From Duncaniella sp. (lineage in GTDB: Bacteria; Bacteroidota; Bacteroidia; Bacteroidales; Muribaculaceae), in NCBI GenBank assembly GCA_029052375.1, contig JAIDJD010000297.1:1-14165 (forward strand): a stretch of 14,165 nt of DNA, written 5' to 3'. The position numbers and the translations under genes are program-made. This document shows, piece after piece, positions 13,487 to 14,165 of the stretch (position 1 is the first letter of the stretch; each line of letters starts with the position of its first letter). The notes under the pieces were generated by a model, which had not been told where the DNA came from, did no database searches, and was given only the letters and a program-made list of their open reading frames with translations.

Positions 13487-14044
13487 ATGACCCCTAAAGA
13501 TTATCTTGACCCCGCAGAAGAGAAGATGGAGCTCGCCGTAGCCTATCTCGACGAGGCCCTCGCGCATATCCGCGCAGGCAAGGCCAACCCCAAAATACTC
13601 GACGCCATCCGCGTCAGCTATTACGGCTCCAATGTGCCTATCTCCAATGTGGCCAACATCTCCGTGCCCGACGCACGCACCATCGCCATCACCCCCTGGG
13701 AGAAGGCCATGTTCAAGGAGATAGAGAAGGCCATCATCAACTCTGAGCTCGGCATCATGCCAGAGAACAACGGCGAGATTATCCGCCTCTCCATCCCCCC
13801 GCTCACCGAGGACCGCCGCAAGAACCTCGTGAAGCAGAGCAAGGCCGAGGCCGAGAACGCCAAGGTGAGCGTCCGCAACGCCCGCCGCGACGCCATCGAC
13901 GGTCTCAAGAAGGCTGTGAAGCAGGGCATGAGCGAGGATGTGGAGAAAGACGCAGAGGCATCCGTGCAGAAGCTCCACGACAAGTATCTCAAGAAGATCG
14001 ACGACCTCTTCGCCGCAAAGGAGAAGGAAATCCTCACCGTCTGA
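13487..14044 (+). CDS. frr: ribosome recycling factor
   Basis: A 185-residue L-shaped protein that splits post-termination ribosomes together with EF-G. Domain I helices and the conserved RAGKANPKILD (29-39), the strand YYGSNVPISNVANISVPDAR (45-64) and IPPLTEDRRKNLVKQSK (103-119) are all present. Asn54 stands where many homologues have Gln in the PLxQ segment, a mild change. Length is standard. The ATG at 13487 is preceded by an A-rich stretch and CCCCAT rather than a Shine-Dalgarno sequence. It is expressed from its own promoter and possibly also by readthrough from pyrH, and is followed by a strong hairpin. Confidence 0.98.
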   Translation: MTPKDYLDPAEEKMELAVAYLDEALAHIRAGKANPKILDAIRVSYYGSNVPISNVANISVPDARTIAITPWEKAMFKEIEKAIINSELGIMPENNGEIIRLSIPPLTEDRRKNLVKQSKAEAENAKVSVRNARRDAIDGLKKAVKQGMSEDVEKDAEASVQKLHDKYLKKIDDLFAAKEKEILTV

Positions 14045-14078
14045 TCTCCTCCCCCCCCCGCTGAAACTTAGAATCCAC

Positions 14079-14116
14079 CATCCCCCGGTCCGCCACGAAA
14101 GGCAGACCGGGGGATG
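14079..14116 (+). terminator. strong hairpin downstream of frr
   Basis: CATCCCCCGGTC (14079-14090) pairs perfectly over 12 bp with 14105-14116, and GCC/GGC (14092-14094 with 14101-14103) extends it beyond one C-A mismatch to an ACGAAA loop. It starts 35 bp after the frr stop. No T-run follows on either side, but position and stability fit a transcription end for the rightward cluster. The last 49 bp to the window edge are AT-rich and show no gene. Confidence 0.7.
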
Positions 14117-14165
14117 ATTGCAATATACAAATATATATACTGCATAACGGTGTCTCAGGATTGCT

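Noticed and set aside
1..14165. Use of strand composition as independent proof of an origin
   Set aside because: By eye the plus strand is G-rich on the left and C-rich on the right, but this follows the coding strand and its preference for C at third positions, and the sign is opposite to the usual leading-strand G excess. It cannot be counted for or against without whole-genome skew.

Overview
The window looks like chromosomal core-genome DNA from a fairly GC-rich member of the Bacteroidales. Three things support this. Promoters match the Bacteroidetes pattern (TTTG about 20 nt upstream of TAnnTTTG). No gene start has a clear Shine-Dalgarno sequence. The gene set (recF with a DUF721 gene, a SlyD-type FKBP with a Cys/Gly tail, a coiled-coil C4 zinc-ribbon protein, a short Nif3) fits the order. 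A Muribaculaceae-like or Alistipes-like source is a guess from GC content and codon use (strong preference for C at the third position). No transposase, phage gene, CRISPR array, rRNA or tRNA was seen.

Layout. Every gene left of about 7.63 kb is on the minus strand and every gene right of about 8.74 kb is on the plus strand. Reading leftward from the centre: a family 2 glycosyltransferase of the LPS-core type; aspS; a Nif3-like metal protein; the C4 zinc-ribbon coiled-coil protein; a SlyD-type prolyl isomerase; efp; recF overlapping a DUF721/DciA-like gene by 4 bp; and a hotdog thioesterase cut by the window start. Reading rightward: nadA, leuS, pyrH and frr, closed by a strong hairpin. Translation dominates (aspS, efp, leuS, frr), with NAD and UMP/UDP synthesis and DNA replication/repair (recF, DUF721) alongside.

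The most interesting part is the 1.1-kb gene-free centre (7631-8742) from which the two gene arms diverge. From left to right it has a leftward-acting terminator, a possible short RNA with its own promoter and rightward terminator, a run of strong GC-rich hairpins, four phased copies of TGTTGATAA (reverse complement TTATCAACA, one base from the DnaA box TTATCCACA), and an AT-rich stretch with a perfect palindrome at the predicted nadA start site and more TGTTAATAA elements. This organisation suggests a chromosomal replication origin. dnaA is not in the window, so this remains an inference.

A second unusual feature is a composite intergenic repeat, present before efp (2506-2640) and between nadA and leuS (9711-9868). 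It is built from tandem 7-bp units (consensus RARTTKA), one or two mini-hairpins whose stems differ in sequence, an exact 14-bp linker found three times, and a pyrimidine-rich right end.
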